Shown here in pieces: positions 7,700 to 18,876 of a stretch of 64,000 nucleotides of DNA. The notes beneath the pieces are model-generated. The model was not told the DNA's origin. It did no database searches and saw only the letters and a program-made list of their open reading frames with translations. The DNA is taken from contig CAMFIF010000017.1 in the NCBI GenBank assembly GCA_945952415.1, positions 25,124 to 89,123 of the forward strand, read 5' to 3'. Positions within the stretch are counted from its first letter, which is position 1, and each line of letters begins with the position of its first letter. Both the position numbers and the translations under genes were made by a program. The DNA comes from an uncultured Rhizobium sp. (lineage in GTDB: Bacteria; Pseudomonadota; Alphaproteobacteria; Rhizobiales; Rhizobiaceae).

Positions 7700-9187
7700 T
7701 CAGTGCGGCCTTGCTTTTTTTATCGGTTCGCCACTTTCACCCTTGAGCCGGGCAAGCGCGGCAAGCGCCCGATCCCGCGCCATGCGATGATCAACGATGG
7801 GGTGGGGATAGGACTTGCCGGGCGAAATGCCGGCGGCCCGCAATTCCGCGAGCGAGGCCTCGAAGGGCCGGTGGATCAGCCGGTTCGGCAGACCCGCCAG
7901 TTCCGGCACGAAGGCGCGGATATAGGCGCCGTCCGGATCGAATTTCTCGCCCTGCAGCACCGGATTGAAGATCCGGAAGAAGGGTGAGGCATCCGCCCCC
8001 GAACCGGCCACCCATTGCCAGCTCGCCGCATTGGATGCGGGATCTGCATCCACAAGCGTATCGCGGAACCATTCCTCCCCCGCGCGCCAGTCGATCAGCA
8101 GATCCTTGATCAGGAAGGAGGCGACGATCATCCGCACGCGATTGTGCATCCAGCCATGCTGCCAGAGCTGGCGCATGCCCGCATCGACGATGGGATAGCC
8201 GGTGAGCCCCCGCTTCCAGGCTTCAAGCCCCTGCGGGTCGTCCTGCCATGCAAAGCTGTCGAAGGAGGACGTCCAGTTGCGTGTCGGCAGATCGGGGAAA
8301 TGATGAAGCAGATGGTAGGAAAATTCCCGCCAGACGAGCTCCTTCAGGTAGCGGGCGATATCCTCGCCATCCGGCCCGTTCCGCTCCGCCTGCTGGCGCT
8401 CTTCCACCGCAGCCCAGATGCGGCGCGGCGAAATCTCCCCGAGCGCAAGGTGGGGGGAGAGGCCCGACGTGCCGTCCACGCCGGGCAGGTCGCGCTGCGT
8501 TGCGTAACCTTTCAAGGCGCCCTCGACGAACCGGTGCAGGCGCGCTAAGGCCCCCGTTTCGCCGGGAACCCACTGGCTTTCGAAGCCGTGCGCCCAGTTT
8601 GGCATCGTAGGGAGAAGTCCGAAGGAGGAAAGGTCTTCGCCTTCCGGCCACACGGTCGGGGCGGTGAGTTTTTCGGGCGCCGGGCGGGGCGGCGAGGGCG
8701 GTGCCTGCTGGTTCAGCGCCCGCCAGAAGGGCGTATAGACCCGAAATCCGCCGCCGCTTCCGGTGCGGAGGGTTTGAGGATCATGAAGAAGAAGTCCGTC
8801 GAACCGGTGAAATGCGACCTGCTTTTCTAAGAGGGCCTCCGCAAGCGACTCATCGGCAGCCGCGGCCCGCGGATCGGGCAGGGCGGTGGCTGCAATCACA
8901 TCGGCCCCGGTCTCCTCGGCAAGCCCGGTGAGGATGCTCGCCGGATCGCCCCCGCACAGCACCAGACGGCTTCCTTTTTTTCTGAGGGCGTGGTCGAGCC
9001 CCTGAAGCGAATGATGAAGCCACCACCGCTGCGCGGCGCCAAGCGGCGCATAGGGCGATCGCTCGTCCGTCACTATATAAAGAGGGATGATCGGCCGCCC
9101 GCTTTTCACCGCCTTCAGAAGCGCCATATTGTCATCGAGCCGCAGATCCTTGCGAAACCAGAGAAGCACGGGGGAAGACGAGGACAC
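7700..9187 (-). CDS. phrB: Deoxyribodipyrimidine photo-lyase
   Basis: The 495-residue protein belongs to the photolyase/cryptochrome family and repairs cyclobutane pyrimidine dimers with blue light. The N-terminal antenna domain begins PVLLWFRKDLRLDDN. The C-terminal FAD domain shows LVWREFSYHLLHHFPD, FDSFAWQDDPQGLEAWKRGLTGYPIVDAGMRQL (in pieces), the WMHNRVRM motif and QWVAGSGADASPFFRIFNP. I place the start at the GTG at 9187, since AAAGGAGG lies 10 bases upstream; an ATG 18 codons earlier (9241) would swallow that site. It is 78 bases upstream of the FAD oxidoreductase-DUF1365-Cfa series on the same strand, so light-stress coregulation is plausible. Confidence 0.92.
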   Translation of the reverse strand: MSSSSPVLLWFRKDLRLDDNMALLKAVKSGRPIIPLYIVTDERSPYAPLGAAQRWWLHHSLQGLDHALRKKGSRLVLCGGDPASILTGLAEETGADVIAATALPDPRAAAADESLAEALLEKQVAFHRFDGLLLHDPQTLRTGSGGGFRVYTPFWRALNQQAPPSPPRPAPEKLTAPTVWPEGEDLSSFGLLPTMPNWAHGFESQWVPGETGALARLHRFVEGALKGYATQRDLPGVDGTSGLSPHLALGEISPRRIWAAVEERQQAERNGPDGEDIARYLKELVWREFSYHLLHHFPDLPTRNWTSSFDSFAWQDDPQGLEAWKRGLTGYPIVDAGMRQLWQHGWMHNRVRMIVASFLIKDLLIDWRAGEEWFRDTLVDADPASNAASWQWVAGSGADASPFFRIFNPVLQGEKFDPDGAYIRAFVPELAGLPNRLIHRPFEASLAELRAAGISPGKSYPHPIVDHRMARDRALAALARLKGESGEPIKKARPH

Positions 9188-9327
9188 GGGAGAACAGCCT
9201 CCTTTGTGGGACGATAGGCGCCCCGCCGCTCCGTGCGGCAAGGCTCAGCAGGCCAAGATAGGCAAGCGAGACCAGCAGAAAAGGGCAAGCGGAAAAATAA
9301 GACCTGTCTGTGCGATGACGGAAAATG

Positions 9328-9368
9328 AAAAAGGGGCCGCAGCCAACAAGGCGCGACCCCTTTTCAAA
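9328..9368 (-). terminator. Terminator-like hairpin downstream of tRNA-Asn
   Basis: On the minus strand, GGGGTCGCGCC and a partly complementary GGCTGCGGCCCC are followed by TTTTTC. The stem is imperfect, but the position just after the tRNA 3' end and the U-run support termination. Confidence 0.55.
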
Positions 9369-9370
9369 AC

Positions 9371-9445
9371 TGGCTCCCCGGGCCGGATTCGAACCGGCGA
9401 CCTATCGATTAACAGTCGAGTGCTCTACCGCTGAGCTACCAGGGA
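9371..9445 (-). tRNA. tRNA-Asn (anticodon GTT)
   Basis: The minus strand folds as a full cloverleaf from TCCCTGG to CCGGGGAGCCA. The anticodon loop CTGTTAA gives anticodon GTT, the T loop is GGTTCGAATCC, and the 3' CCA is encoded. Length is 75 bases including CCA. Confidence 0.95.
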
Positions 9446-9597
9446 ACACCGCTCGCCGCGGCGTGAGCGGGGTAATACAAATGCTTTTCCGATTTGCCAA
9501 GCGGTTTTTTCAAAAAAAATCACGCATCCCTGTTTCATGGTTTCCGAGACCCCATATGTCATGGGTGAAGATGCCGCGAAACAAGGGCTTTTGAAGG

Positions 9598-9876
9598 ATG
9601 CGGCCAAACGACGAACCAGATGAGGTACCCCCTGTGGACAAACAGATGAAGCTTGGAAACTGGACGCTGCGCTTGCCGCGCGCCCGCTGGGCCCGCATCG
9701 GCTTGGGCGTCGGGCTCATCATCGGCGGCGTGCTGGGCTTCCTGCCGGTCCTCGGCTTCTGGATGATTCCGGTTGGGGTGCTCGTTCTCTCGCAGGATAT
9801 CGCGTCCGTCCGCCGATTCCGCCGCAAGGTGGAACTGTGGTGGGCCCGCCGCCGCCGCGCCCGCCGCGAGATCTGA
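9598..9876 (+). CDS. Small membrane protein of unknown function
   Basis: The 92-residue protein starts at the ATG at 9598; an alternative ATG at 9646 would give 76 residues. The centre has two adjacent hydrophobic stretches rich in Gly and Pro (IGLGVGLIIGGVLGFLPVLG and FWMIPVGVLVLSQDIA), followed by a strongly basic tail (RRFRRKVELWWARRRRARR). This looks like the short two-helix PGPGW-type membrane proteins common in alphaproteobacteria, an identification by resemblance only. It stands alone between tRNA-Asn and tRNA-Cys. No function can be assigned. Confidence 0.6.
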   Translation: MRPNDEPDEVPPVDKQMKLGNWTLRLPRARWARIGLGVGLIIGGVLGFLPVLGFWMIPVGVLVLSQDIASVRRFRRKVELWWARRRRARREI

Positions 9877-10076
9877 AAGGAGCCAAGGGCAAACGAGAGG
9901 GGCTTGCACCCTCCAAAACAATATGTGCGGCTCGCCAGCCTGCACTTTTACGGAATGAGGCCGGGGAGGGGTCAACGCAAATCCCGGGCAAAAATTTCCG
10001 GAAGCAGAATGAGCCTCTTGCCAACCGGAAACGATTCCTCTAAAGCCCGCCCACCACACGCAAATACCTTCTGGAT

Positions 10077-10150
10077 GGCCTCGTGGCGGAGTGGTGACGC
10101 AGAGGACTGCAAATCCTTGCACCCGAGTTCGATTCTCGGCGAGGCCTCCA
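10077..10150 (+). tRNA. tRNA-Cys (anticodon GCA)
   Basis: A cloverleaf runs from GGCCTCG to CGAGGCCTCCA. The anticodon loop CTGCAAA gives GCA, the T loop is AGTTCGATTCT, and CCA is encoded. The length is 74 bases. No strong terminator is seen after it. Confidence 0.95.
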
Positions 10151-10400
10151 AACTCTCAGAATTTAAATTTGATAGCTTGTTGCGGTTTAATCGCGGTTCC
10201 CGCGATGCGTGATACGGACCGATGGCAACACGGTCCGGGCAATTTTGCCACATCTCTTCTCTTGGCGATGGTTTCTGTTTACACCTGTAGCGGACGGCTT
10301 GAAAGCTGGGTGCGGCACGGTTAATACGTGTTCATCGAACTGATGGGTTCAATCTGGATTGCGTGCCGCCCGAGGGCGGAGCGGAGAAATGGGGAAGTCG

Positions 10401-11045
10401 ATGGATTACGAAGCGCAACGCGTGAAGATGGTCGATAATCAGGTGCGCACGACCGATGTCACCTCGCATTCGGTCTTGTCCGCTTTTCTGACCGTTCCGC
10501 GTGAAAAATTCGTCCCCGCCGCCGTGCAGGTTCTGGCCTATGCGGACAAGGAAATCGAAATCGCGCCCGGCCGCTATCTCAACCATGCCTCGCCGGTGGC
10601 GAAGCTGCTGCAGCTGGCGGCGATTGCTCAGGAAGATAGCGTGCTCGAAATCGGCTCCGGCACCGGTTATGTCACGGCGCTTCTGTCGCTTCTGGCCGGC
10701 AGGGTCGTGGGCGTGGAATGCGATGCGGCGCTGGCTGATGCCGCTCGCGCCAATCTTTCCGGCAGCGCCAATGTCAAGATCCTGACCGGCGATCTGGAAA
10801 AGGGTGCCGCCTCCGATGGCCCCTATGACGTGATTTTCCTCAACGGCGCCGTTGAAGAAGTGCCGCAAGGCCTCTTCCAGCAGTTGAAGGATGGCGGCCG
10901 CCTGCTCGCCGTGATCGGCTATGGCAACGCGTCCCGCGCGCATGTCTTCGTGAAGGAAAAGGGCGCCATCGGCGGATCGCCCGAATTCAATACCGCCGTC
11001 AAGCCGCTGCCGGGTTTCCGCAAGGCGGCCGAATTCCAGTTCTGA
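10401..11045 (+). CDS. Protein-L-isoaspartate O-methyltransferase family protein (divergent paralogue)
   Basis: This 214-residue SAM methyltransferase is related to Pcm. The SAM site is VLEIGSGTGYVTALLS and a Pcm-like NHASPVAKLLQLA segment precedes it. The region corresponding to Pcm motif III (VIFLNGAVEEVPQGLFQQL) departs from the classical form, so repair of isoaspartyl residues is uncertain; a canonical pcm is present elsewhere in the window (35265). The ATG at 10401 (MDYEAQRVKMVDNQVR) matches the family start; an ATG at 10389 is possible. It lies about 200 bases upstream of tolC, an arrangement common in rhizobia, yet no functional link with TolC is established. Confidence 0.82.
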   Translation: MDYEAQRVKMVDNQVRTTDVTSHSVLSAFLTVPREKFVPAAVQVLAYADKEIEIAPGRYLNHASPVAKLLQLAAIAQEDSVLEIGSGTGYVTALLSLLAGRVVGVECDAALADAARANLSGSANVKILTGDLEKGAASDGPYDVIFLNGAVEEVPQGLFQQLKDGGRLLAVIGYGNASRAHVFVKEKGAIGGSPEFNTAVKPLPGFRKAAEFQF

Positions 11046-11164
11046 GCAAGGTTCGTCTTCTAGCGTGGGATTGGTTAATTTTGTTGCTGTCTGGCAACAC
11101 ACGCAAATTCCTCGTTTTAAGTGTACAGCGTTTATAGAAGACAACATTGTAGTGGCTGGCTCCT

Positions 11165-11181
11165 CCTCCCAAATTGGGAGG
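11165..11181. promoter_or_regulatory. Perfect inverted repeat in the tolC leader
   Basis: CCTCCCAA-A-TTGGGAGG is a 17-base palindrome 70 bases before the tolC start. It could be an operator for a dimeric repressor, or, in RNA, a hairpin displaying the pyrimidine-rich strand CTCCTCCTCCC. A second hairpin (CCCGCA...TGCGGG, 11201-11218) follows it. No U-run follows either, so they are not ordinary terminators. Confidence 0.4.
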
Positions 11182-11251
11182 CCATAAAGCGCAAGCCTGG
11201 CCCGCATGCTTTTGCGGGTGAGACAATTAATATTGGTTCTGGAGAGTGAAC

Positions 11252-12631
11252 GTGTCCCTTCGTAAAGCACTGCTGGCTGCGGCCGTTTTCCCGCTGCTGT
11301 TTGCTGCCGTCTCCCCGGCAAGCGCCGAGTCTCTCAAGGGCGCGCTCGCCAAAGCCTATGCGAACAACCCCGATCTGAACGCCGCACGCGCCGCCCTCAG
11401 GGCGACGGACGAAAATGTAACGATTGCCAAGGCCGGCTATAGGCCGCAGGTCGGCATCTCCGCGTCGGGCAGCGTTAACCACCTCGACCATTTCAGCAGC
11501 GATCTCATCGATGACCAGACCTACCGGTCCGGCCAGATCGGGATTTCGGTCACGCAAGTGATCTTCGACGGTTTCCAGACTTTGAGCCGGATCCGGTCGG
11601 CGGAATCGGGCGTCTATGCCGGGCAGGAGAACGTAAAGGCCAATGAAATCCAGATCCTTCTGTCCGCGGTTCAGGCCTATGCCGATATCGCCCGCGACCA
11701 GCAGGTTGTCTCGATCCGCAAACAGAACCTCGCCTTCCTCAACGAACAGCTGAGCGCTGCCAAGACCCGGCTTGACGTGGGCGAGGGCACCCGCACCGAC
11801 GTCAGCCAGGCAGAAGCGCAGCTCGCCGCCGGCAAGGCGCTTCTGGCCGCTGCCGTTGCCCAGCTGAAGATCAGCCGCGCCACCTATGTGCAGATCGTCG
11901 GCGAGCAGCCGACGGATATCAGCCAGCCGGCGCCGGCCTCCTCCGGCCTTCCGCGCAATCTCGACAGCGCCGTCCAGGTTGCGGTGACGGAGCATCCCTC
12001 AGTCAAGGCCGCACTCCATGCCGTGGATGCCGCAGGCTATCAGGTGGATGAAGCGCAGGGTACCCTGCTTCCCGGCGTCACGATCAAGGGCAGCTTCGGC
12101 CGCAGCGGATCGGATGAGGCCGGTACGTCCGGGGTGGATGTGAACAGCAGCTCCATCACCGCCCAGCTGACGATCCCGATCTATCAGGGCGGCGCCGAAT
12201 ATGGCCGCGTTCGCCAGGCCAAGGAAAATCTGGGCGCCCAGCAGATCCGTGTGGACTCCGCGCGCGCCCAGATCCAGCAGATGGTCGTGGCTGCCTATGC
12301 GCAGCTGGAAGCCGCCCAGGCTGCCATCAGTGCCAATCAGCAGCAGCTGAAGGCCGCCAAGCTCGCGCTTGAAGGTGTCATCGAAGAGCGCAATGTCGGC
12401 CAGGCCACGACGCTGGACGTGCTGAATGCCCAGCAGCAGGTGCTGAACGCCAAGGAGAGCCTTGCCCAGTCCGGCCGCAATGCCGTTGTTTCCAGCTATT
12501 CGGCACTGGCCGCGATGGGCCGCCTGACCGTGGCTGACCAAGGCCTGCAGGTAGCGGAATACCGTGCCAACGACCATTATGAGGCCGTGAAGGATAAATG
12601 GTTCGGTCTTCGCACCGTTGATGGCAAATAA
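11252..12631 (+). CDS. tolC: TolC-family outer membrane channel protein
   Basis: The 459-residue protein is the outer membrane duct for type I secretion and RND/MFS efflux. A signal peptide (residues 1 to about 24, ending SPASA-ES) precedes two OEP repeats of about 190 residues each, seen as duplicated patterns NPDLNAARAALRATDENVTIAKAGYRP and HPSVKAALHAVDAAGYQVDEAQGTLLP, abbreviated here by their starts. The GTG at 11252 is preferred because GGAG lies 7 bases upstream; a GTG at 11246 is in frame but abuts that site. Regulation may involve the palindromic leader. The adjacent inner-membrane partners of secretion systems are not in this window. Confidence 0.92.
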   Translation: MSLRKALLAAAVFPLLFAAVSPASAESLKGALAKAYANNPDLNAARAALRATDENVTIAKAGYRPQVGISASGSVNHLDHFSSDLIDDQTYRSGQIGISVTQVIFDGFQTLSRIRSAESGVYAGQENVKANEIQILLSAVQAYADIARDQQVVSIRKQNLAFLNEQLSAAKTRLDVGEGTRTDVSQAEAQLAAGKALLAAAVAQLKISRATYVQIVGEQPTDISQPAPASSGLPRNLDSAVQVAVTEHPSVKAALHAVDAAGYQVDEAQGTLLPGVTIKGSFGRSGSDEAGTSGVDVNSSSITAQLTIPIYQGGAEYGRVRQAKENLGAQQIRVDSARAQIQQMVVAAYAQLEAAQAAISANQQQLKAAKLALEGVIEERNVGQATTLDVLNAQQQVLNAKESLAQSGRNAVVSSYSALAAMGRLTVADQGLQVAEYRANDHYEAVKDKWFGLRTVDGK

Positions 12632-12644
12632 TTATATTTGGCAA

Positions 12645-12666
12645 ATGGCCGCCCCCGGGCGGCCAT
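12645..12666. terminator. Strong hairpin after tolC, no U-run
   Basis: ATGGCCGCC and GGCGGCCAT form a near-perfect stem with a very small loop, starting 14 bases after the tolC stop. It is not followed by a T-tract on the plus strand, so it may stabilise the transcript end or be an inefficient terminator. Confidence 0.45.
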
Positions 12667-12845
12667 AAATCCTGTGCATCATCCTTAATTGTTGATTCAC
12701 ACTGTTTTTTTCCGTGCCTCTTTCACCTATCCTTCCGGAAAAGCGGGCGTCGGAAATTGCGGTTGGCTTGCGGCTAGAGGTTAGGTGTCCGGTGTTTTTC
12801 CGGTCTCCTGCTCGATGCGGAACGAGGATTGTAACGGGGATTGAT

Positions 12846-13766
12846 ATGGCTCAGCCAAATGTAGCGCGTGAACCCTCCATGGAAGAGATCCTGGCCTCCA
12901 TCCGCCGGATCATCGAAAGCAACGAGCCGGAAACGGCCAGCGACGAGCTGGCCCGGCTGGCCGCGATGGAAATCGCCGAGCCGGAAATCCCCGGTGTCGA
13001 GGCGGACGATATACGGCTGACCATCGAGGATGAGCTTGCCTCCTTCGTGCCGCCGCGCCCGGCGGTTGCCGCAGCCCCCGCACCGCAGAACCAGCCGGTC
13101 GAGCGGCCGGCCCCGGTTTCCCAGGTTCGCCCGCAACCGCAGCCGAGCTCGTCCATGGCGCCGCCCGTAGCCGCCAATGCCGCGGAGATGCCCGCAGCGC
13201 CCCGACGTGAAGAAGAACCCCGCTCCATCTCACTCGCGGATGTAGCCGCCCGGGTGCGTGCCGCATCGGAGCGGTCCGAGCATGTGCGTCCCGTCACCCC
13301 GGCAGCCGAAGCGCCGCGCCCGGTGGAAATCAAGTCCCAGCCGGTGATCCGCACGGTCGAGCCGGCAGCCCGGCCCGAGCCGGTTGCCGCCCCGGAGGTT
13401 ATGCCCGCCATCGACATCGAGGACGGTCTGGAGGCGCTTGCACTCTCAAGCTTCGAGGAGCCGCGTCAGGACATCGTCGCCGAGCTGCCGCTTGGACGTC
13501 ACGAGGAGCCGAGCATCGATCCGGCACCGGAAGTTGCCGAAAACCGGGGCTCGCTGGTGTCCCGCGAAACCGGTGACCAGGTCGCCCGATCCTTCCATGA
13601 ACTCGCCGAAATGGTGCAGATGACTGCCCAGCGTTCGCTGGATGATATTGCCGGTGAAATGCTGCGTCCCATGCTGCAGGAATGGCTTGACGACAACCTG
13701 CCCACCCTGGTGGAGCGGCTGGTGCGCGAGGAAATCGAACGGGTGGCGCGCGGTCCGCGCCGCTAA
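12846..13766 (+). CDS. popZ: Polar organizing protein PopZ (DUF2497)
   Basis: The 306-residue protein carries the two conserved PopZ ends: an N-terminal helix SMEEILASIRRIIE (11-24) and a C-terminal oligomerisation region including GEMLRPMLQEWLDDNLP and LVERLVREEIERVAR. Between them is a long Pro-, Glu- and Ala-rich disordered segment (about 30-230). PopZ forms a polar condensate that anchors ParB/parS chromosome complexes and recruits cell-cycle proteins; in Rhizobiales it marks the growing pole. The ATG at 12846 follows GGGGATTG and removes an unlikely 44-codon upstream extension. Its place directly before valS is conserved in alphaproteobacteria. Confidence 0.9.
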   Translation: MAQPNVAREPSMEEILASIRRIIESNEPETASDELARLAAMEIAEPEIPGVEADDIRLTIEDELASFVPPRPAVAAAPAPQNQPVERPAPVSQVRPQPQPSSSMAPPVAANAAEMPAAPRREEEPRSISLADVAARVRAASERSEHVRPVTPAAEAPRPVEIKSQPVIRTVEPAARPEPVAAPEVMPAIDIEDGLEALALSSFEEPRQDIVAELPLGRHEEPSIDPAPEVAENRGSLVSRETGDQVARSFHELAEMVQMTAQRSLDDIAGEMLRPMLQEWLDDNLPTLVERLVREEIERVARGPRR

Positions 13767-13792
13767 ACAGGCCTTGTCTTTTTTAAAGCGGG

Positions 13793-13815
13793 AAGGGGCC
13801 GGCAAGGCCCCTTTT
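13793..13815 (+). terminator. Terminator after popZ
   Basis: AAGGGGCC-GGCAA-GGCCCCTT followed by TTC forms an 8-bp stem about 25 bases after the popZ stop. It indicates that popZ and valS are mostly separate transcripts. Confidence 0.7.
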
Positions 13816-13973
13816 CTCGTTCCGGCGCCTGCTTTTCAGGGCGGCGGATCGGCCGGCGAGGGCAGGCTTGCGCCTTCCGCCGCAGGCACCTCCGGGCATG
13901 GCTTTCCTGTTGACTTGAGCGGAGCCATCCTATTTACCCTGAAGCCCTATTTTCCCTCATGATGGTCCGTCAA

Positions 13974-16814
<2,841 letters not shown>

Positions 16815-16842
16815 TCGTTCTGGTTGTCTGTTTTCGTCTCGA

Positions 16843-16873
16843 ATCACCCTCCCAAAAGGAGGGTGATTTTTTA
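16843..16873 (+). terminator. Terminator after valS
   Basis: AATCACCCTCC and GGAGGGTGATT form a perfect 11-bp stem around a CAAAA loop and run into TTTTTTA. It lies about 28 bases after the valS stop. Confidence 0.9.
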
Positions 16874-17244
16874 TTGTATAACAATGGCTTGGCGCCATCG
16901 CCTGGCCCGACGAAGCGGGCAATAATGGGGCAAAAGGGGCGAAAGACGGCGAAATTATTCCCATTGCATGCCTTTTGATAAGGCAGCCCGCAGAAAGTCC
17001 GCTTGTCGCAAAACTGCAACAGAGCCCCGTAGGTGTGGAAGATTCGTGCTGTCTCTTGGCCAATTCAAACGGTCATTTGGAATAATGTTCCAATACGCAT
17101 TTTAGCGGCGCCGGTTGCTCGGAAAGTTACGTAAAATTTTCAGCGATCCGGGAATTGCTCGCCAGTCATGGCTGCATTGCGCAAAGTGCAGCGCTGCATA
17201 AACTCAGCACCATGGGTAGATCCTTTATTGGGGGGAATTTGATC
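16874..17244 (+). other. Noncoding leader region of the fadL-type gene
   Basis: About 370 bases between the valS terminator and the FadL start carry no convincing gene. The segment is more AT-rich than its surroundings from about 17060 to 17150 and contains the inverted repeat listed at 17077. A promoter is expected here, but no clear sigma-70 pair could be fixed by eye. Confidence 0.5.
17077..17093. promoter_or_regulatory. Candidate operator: inverted repeat upstream of fadL-type gene
   Basis: TTGGAA-TAATG-TTCCAA is a perfect 6+6 inverted repeat with a 5-base spacer, about 150 bases before the porin start. Its size and symmetry fit a dimeric repressor site such as a TetR- or GntR-type fatty-acid regulator. 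The regulator itself is not in the window. Confidence 0.4.
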
Positions 17245-18411
17245 GTGTCTCAAGCTGTAACCAAGGGCATTCTGGCAATCGCGCTTCTGTCCGGCCTCGC
17301 CGGCTCCGCGTTTGCCGGTGGTTTCTCACGTGGAGATGCGGATACCGACCTGATCTATGAAGACGGCGCATTCGACATGCGGTTTGGGGCGACGATCGTC
17401 GCTCCCAAGCGTGACTTCGATACGATCGGCGGTGCGGCTGCCACGGATGACGTATATACCAACAACTACATCATTCCGAATTTCGGCGCGAAGCTGAAGA
17501 TCTCGGACCGCTTCTCCTGCGTCGGCACCTATACGCAGCCCTTCGGCGCTTCGTCGGATTACGGCACGCAGTCGCAGCGCGCCGATATCATCGGCGATAT
17601 TGCCTCCGGCCGCACGCGCAATGCCGTCAAGCACGCCGATTTCGAAACCAACGAATATGGCGCCACCTGCGGTGTGAACATGGAAGCCGGCAGCGGCAAG
17701 GCCTGGCTGCTCGGCGGCGTGTTCCTGCAGGATTTCAACTACACGGAAGAAAAGACGCTCGGCACGCTGAACCTGCGGGACAGCGGTTCTGTCGGCTATC
17801 GCCTCGGTGCTGCCTATGAAATCCCGGAATATGCGCTGCGGGCCGAACTCATGTACCGCTCCCAGATCGATATCCAGGCCGATGGCAAGTTCACCTCGTC
17901 GCCGGCGCTGGCTGCCATCGGTATTCCGGCCGGTACCGTCTTCCCGTCCACGGGTTACGGTTCGCTGCCGCAGTCTGTCGAACTCAACCTGCAGAGCGGC
18001 ATTGCGCCCGGCTGGCTGGCCTATGGCTCGGTAAAGTGGACGGACTGGAGCGTTCTCCAGACGCTGAACTACAACATCACCCGTCTCGGCCCGAACACGA
18101 AGGACTTCTTCTGGCAGGATGGCTGGACGGTTCAGGGCGGCATTGCGCATGCCTTCACGGATGACATCTCCGGTACGGTCAACATCACCTGGGATCGTGG
18201 CGTCGGCACCGGTGCCGATATCATGACCGACACCTGGACCTTTGGTGCAGGCACCCAGATCAAGGCAGGCCCCGGCGCCCTTCGCCTCGGCGGCGCCGTC
18301 TCCTACCTGACCTCGGGCAGCCAGTCGCTCCGCGATGGCGCATCCTTCGATGCAACGGCAAATGGCGACTGGGCATACGCCGTCGGCGGATCCTACACCG
18401 TCAAGTTCTGA
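17245..18411 (+). CDS. OmpP1/FadL-family outer membrane transporter
   Basis: The 388-residue protein has a signal peptide (about 1-24, ending SAFA-GG) and a beta-rich body with alternating hydrophobic residues and a terminal aromatic-Lys-Phe (SYTVKF), as in outer membrane barrels. FadL-family proteins let long-chain fatty acids and other hydrophobic compounds cross the outer membrane. The GTG at 17245 (MSQAVTKGILAIALL) is chosen because GGGGGGAA lies 7 bases upstream; an ATG at 17212 would put residues before the signal peptide. Length is slightly below that of E. coli FadL, as is common in rhizobia. It is monocistronic, with a terminator behind it. Confidence 0.85.
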   Translation: MSQAVTKGILAIALLSGLAGSAFAGGFSRGDADTDLIYEDGAFDMRFGATIVAPKRDFDTIGGAAATDDVYTNNYIIPNFGAKLKISDRFSCVGTYTQPFGASSDYGTQSQRADIIGDIASGRTRNAVKHADFETNEYGATCGVNMEAGSGKAWLLGGVFLQDFNYTEEKTLGTLNLRDSGSVGYRLGAAYEIPEYALRAELMYRSQIDIQADGKFTSSPALAAIGIPAGTVFPSTGYGSLPQSVELNLQSGIAPGWLAYGSVKWTDWSVLQTLNYNITRLGPNTKDFFWQDGWTVQGGIAHAFTDDISGTVNITWDRGVGTGADIMTDTWTFGAGTQIKAGPGALRLGGAVSYLTSGSQSLRDGASFDATANGDWAYAVGGSYTVKF

Positions 18412-18435
18412 GGCGCGGTCCTCGTCGCGTGCAGA

Positions 18436-18466
18436 AGCCCCGGACCTTGTGTTCGGGGCTTTTTTC
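18436..18466 (+). terminator. Terminator after fadL-type gene
   Basis: AGCCCCG and CGGGGCT form a stem around a GACCTTGTGTT loop and lead into TTTTTCG, 24 bases after the stop. Confidence 0.85.
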
Positions 18467-18876
18467 GTCTCCGGCGCTTTTTCGAATGTGACGATTCGGC
18501 AACATCTAAAAAACTTGGTTTGGCTTGGGCTCCGTGGAAAAGATTGTGTCCATTTCCTGCCACAAAGCGGGAGCAGCGTCCCATTCAAGGACGCGGTAAC
18601 CGGGGTTTCCCGCGTTTCAGGAAAAGAATGAGCGAACGGGTCTTGGGTTTTCTGGTTTTGAAACGGGCTGCCGATCTGGCGGCTCCGGCGCTCTGTCTCC
18701 GGCTTCCGGGCCGGGCAGGCACAGATTTCGGAACCGCGTGCCGTGGGGAGCGGCATCGCCTCAACCAACCGCCCTTTAATCGCCATCAACAGAGAATAGA
18801 AACAAGGTCTAACGGCTTTGCCGGCCTGAGCGCTCGTCTTGCAGCTCGGTGGCAGGGGCCAGGGAAACCGCGCAAA
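18467..18876 (+). other. Long noncoding leader upstream of exoR
   Basis: About 410 bases separate the preceding terminator from the exoR start. The frame of exoR is open through much of it, but the translation is low-complexity Arg/Pro-rich without a signal peptide at its start, so I treat it as untranslated. It should hold the exoR promoter; rhizobial exoR is under ChvI feedback control, but I could not identify a specific site. Confidence 0.5.

Noticed and set aside
7791..8072. Cys-rich frame on the minus strand inside phrB
   Set aside because: It is an alternative frame of the photolyase gene with no ribosome site.
12714..12845. N-terminal extension of PopZ from an upstream start
   Set aside because: The extension is not PopZ-like, whereas MAQPNVAREPSMEEIL with a GGGGATTG site is.
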